Positions 62,801 to 64,000 of a stretch of DNA of 64,000 nt are shown here, in pieces. The notes beneath the pieces are model-generated. The model was given only the letters and a program-made list of their open reading frames with translations, searched no databases and had not been told where the DNA came from. This DNA comes from Tetrahymena elliotti 4EA. Its lineage: Eukaryota > Ciliophora > Oligohymenophorea > Hymenostomatida > Tetrahymenidae. Location of the stretch: positions 638,539 to 702,538 of the forward strand of contig JH720318.1 in NCBI GenBank assembly GCA_000231825.2, in the 5' to 3' direction. The position numbers and the translations under genes are program-made. Every line of letters begins with the position of its first letter. Positions within the stretch are counted from its first letter, which is position 1.

Positions 62801-63559
62801 TTGAAAGTAATATGAATTAATTTTATTGAATTTTTAAATTAATTCTCCTATTTAAACTTTTTCAACTTTTTTCCTTCTTTTAATTTTTTAGATAGAATTA
62901 TTGTTTTTTTTCAAAATATTACTTTTCCTTCCATTCCCAAACTTTATCAACAAAAGCTTCACGACCAATTTAAAATCTGGTTTTATTCTCTTCTTTTAAG
63001 AGCTTCTTTTCAACAACTGAGTGTGTGGCAATACCTGCATGATCAACACCAGGTAAGTATAAAGTTTCAAAACCTAACATTCTCTTTCTAATATTAAAAG
63101 AATATTTAAATGAGTTTAGTTTCTTAAAATAAAAAATGCTAGCTAATTCAAAATTTACCTTCTAATAATAGAATCTTCAACTGCAGATGTTAAACCGTGA
63201 CCAATATGTAAGTAACCAGTTACATTTGGAGGAGGGATAACCATAACATAAGGTTTTTTTGATCCATTCAATACATTTTAAGGGTTAGCATGGAAATATT
63301 TTTTAGTTTCCCAAAATCTCATCCAGTGTTATTCAACAGACTTAGGCTCATAAGCTTTAAGCATAGCTTCATAATTTCTTTTTTATTTAATAGCCTCATC
63401 TAATTCAACATTAGTTTCTTCAACTTAAGGCTTTGATTTATCTTAAATAAGATAACTAGCAACTTTCTTATTAGCTGCAGGCTAAGCTTAGTATGCTTAG
63501 TAGGCCTTTTTTATATTTAAAATAATTAATTTAGAATATTCTACAATAATATTTTTCAT
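59839..63559 (-). CDS. VARS: valyl-tRNA synthetase
   Basis: Nine exons on the minus strand: 63559-63159, 63087-62923, 62747-62374, 62282-62086, 62026-61646, 61585-60944, 60885-60253, 60197-60084, 60030-59839; 1032 residues. It charges tRNA-Val with valine. The class I signatures are clear: HIGH at residues 118-121 inside [18 protein letters not shown], and KMSKS at about 630-634 inside [16 protein letters not shown]. The editing (CP1) region has [14 protein letters not shown] and the Trp-rich [15 protein letters not shown]. The anticodon-binding helical domain follows ([12 protein letters not shown]) and a C-terminal Val-type coiled coil ([19 protein letters not shown]). The N-terminus before HIGH is short for a cytosolic eukaryotic ValRS and begins [18 protein letters not shown], which could be a weak targeting sequence or partly an unspliced 39-bp in-frame intron. 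Identification is certain; the N-terminal boundary is not. Confidence 0.97.
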
Positions 63560-63602
63560 TAATTTTTATGCGCTCAAACAATATGAATTCTCTTTGATTT
63601 AA
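63560..63602. other. short spacer between ValRS and its upstream neighbour
   Basis: Only about 45 bp separates the 3' end of the partial minus-strand frame at the window edge from the ATG chosen for valyl-tRNA synthetase on the same strand. This is very tight, so either start or end may be revised. Confidence 0.4.
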
Positions 63603-64000
63603 TCATGAAAAAAATTAATTTAGTTAGAAGATTGAAATGATTTTCAAATGCTAATTGCTAATTGGGCGTATTTCAAACAATCGAATCATTCTGATAAATT
63701 GATAAAGAGCTAGCTGAAAGAAGAATAAATAATTTACTTTATTGTAAGTGCTAAAGTATTTGAAAAGTGTTAATCTATTCATATCTTCTTGAGCAAAAAT
63801 ATCCATTTGTTTTTGATAAGAGTCTACCTATTAATAACCAATTTTTAGTTTTTCTAAATTTAACTATTTCTCACTAACTAATTTGAGTAAGTCACAAACT
63901 TTTTTATTTAAATAAATTAATTATTTATAATTATTTAAGAAAGGAAATCTTTTTGACGAAATTTCCTACTGTTCTCTTATCTTATTATTTTTGCTTTACT
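63603..64000 (-). CDS. 3' part of an unidentified minus-strand gene (cut by window edge)
   Basis: A minus-strand exon from a likely splice acceptor at 63899-63900 down to TGA at 63605-63603 encodes about 98 residues. The first half is charged and helical (CDLLKLVSEKQLNLEKLKIG, then QMDIFAQEDMNRLTLFKYF); the second half is hydrophobic and less convincing. Bases 63945-64000 may contain the preceding exon. No family can be assigned from this fragment. It could also be a 5' exon of the valyl-tRNA synthetase gene, but no splice path in frame was found. Confidence 0.35.

Noticed and set aside
1..64000. CRISPR arrays, bacterial operons, Shine-Dalgarno sites and prophage features
   Set aside because: None seen; the genetic code, introns and gene content are those of a ciliate nucleus.

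Overview
The window reads as nuclear DNA of a ciliate, most likely Tetrahymena or a close relative. It is extremely AT-rich. Coding regions are open only when TAA and TAG are read as glutamine and TGA is the sole stop. The introns I could place are short, AT-rich GT..AG introns, mostly 46-190 bp, which is longer than the 20-35 bp introns of Paramecium. No telomere repeat and no chromosome-breakage sequence was recognised. Whether this is macronuclear or germline DNA cannot be settled from the sequence.

Layout. At 0.4-2.6 kb there is a small Cys-rich, probably GPI-anchored surface protein and the cap-binding subunit CBP20 (NCBP2), in four exons. At 4.3-5.6 kb is an unrecognised minus-strand gene. 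From 7.3 to 29.1 kb lie four plus-strand paralogs (7353-9782, 12807-14252, 23140-25002, 27565-29145). They share nothing obvious except Q/N/S-rich bodies and a conserved C-terminal domain of about 100 residues (NYTKN...KGFRR...NEFIL...WW..EA.I...TKRK) that I do not recognise. This is the best candidate for an undescribed system. Between the second and third copies lies about 8.9 kb with no supportable intact gene, containing a 121-bp near-perfect hairpin with G6/C6 tracts.

From 31.8 kb gene density rises: a Q-rich coiled-coil protein (minus), a ten-exon Skp1/BTB-like plus MATH-like protein, a C2-domain membrane protein, an intronless VWA plus Hint (Vwaint/Vint) protein, two identical tandem elongator tRNA-Met genes, a seven-exon multi-pass membrane PAS protein (minus), a divergently placed cyclic-nucleotide-gated-type K+ channel, a small acidic protein, valyl-tRNA synthetase (minus, nine exons), and the 3' end of another minus-strand gene at the right edge.

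The genes do not form one pathway. The recognisable set mixes housekeeping (CBP20, ValRS, tRNA-Met) with typical expanded ciliate families (PAS membrane proteins, CNG-type channels, VWA-Hint). All intron/exon models were read by eye from frame continuity and splice-site phase. They are predictions, not transcript-supported.
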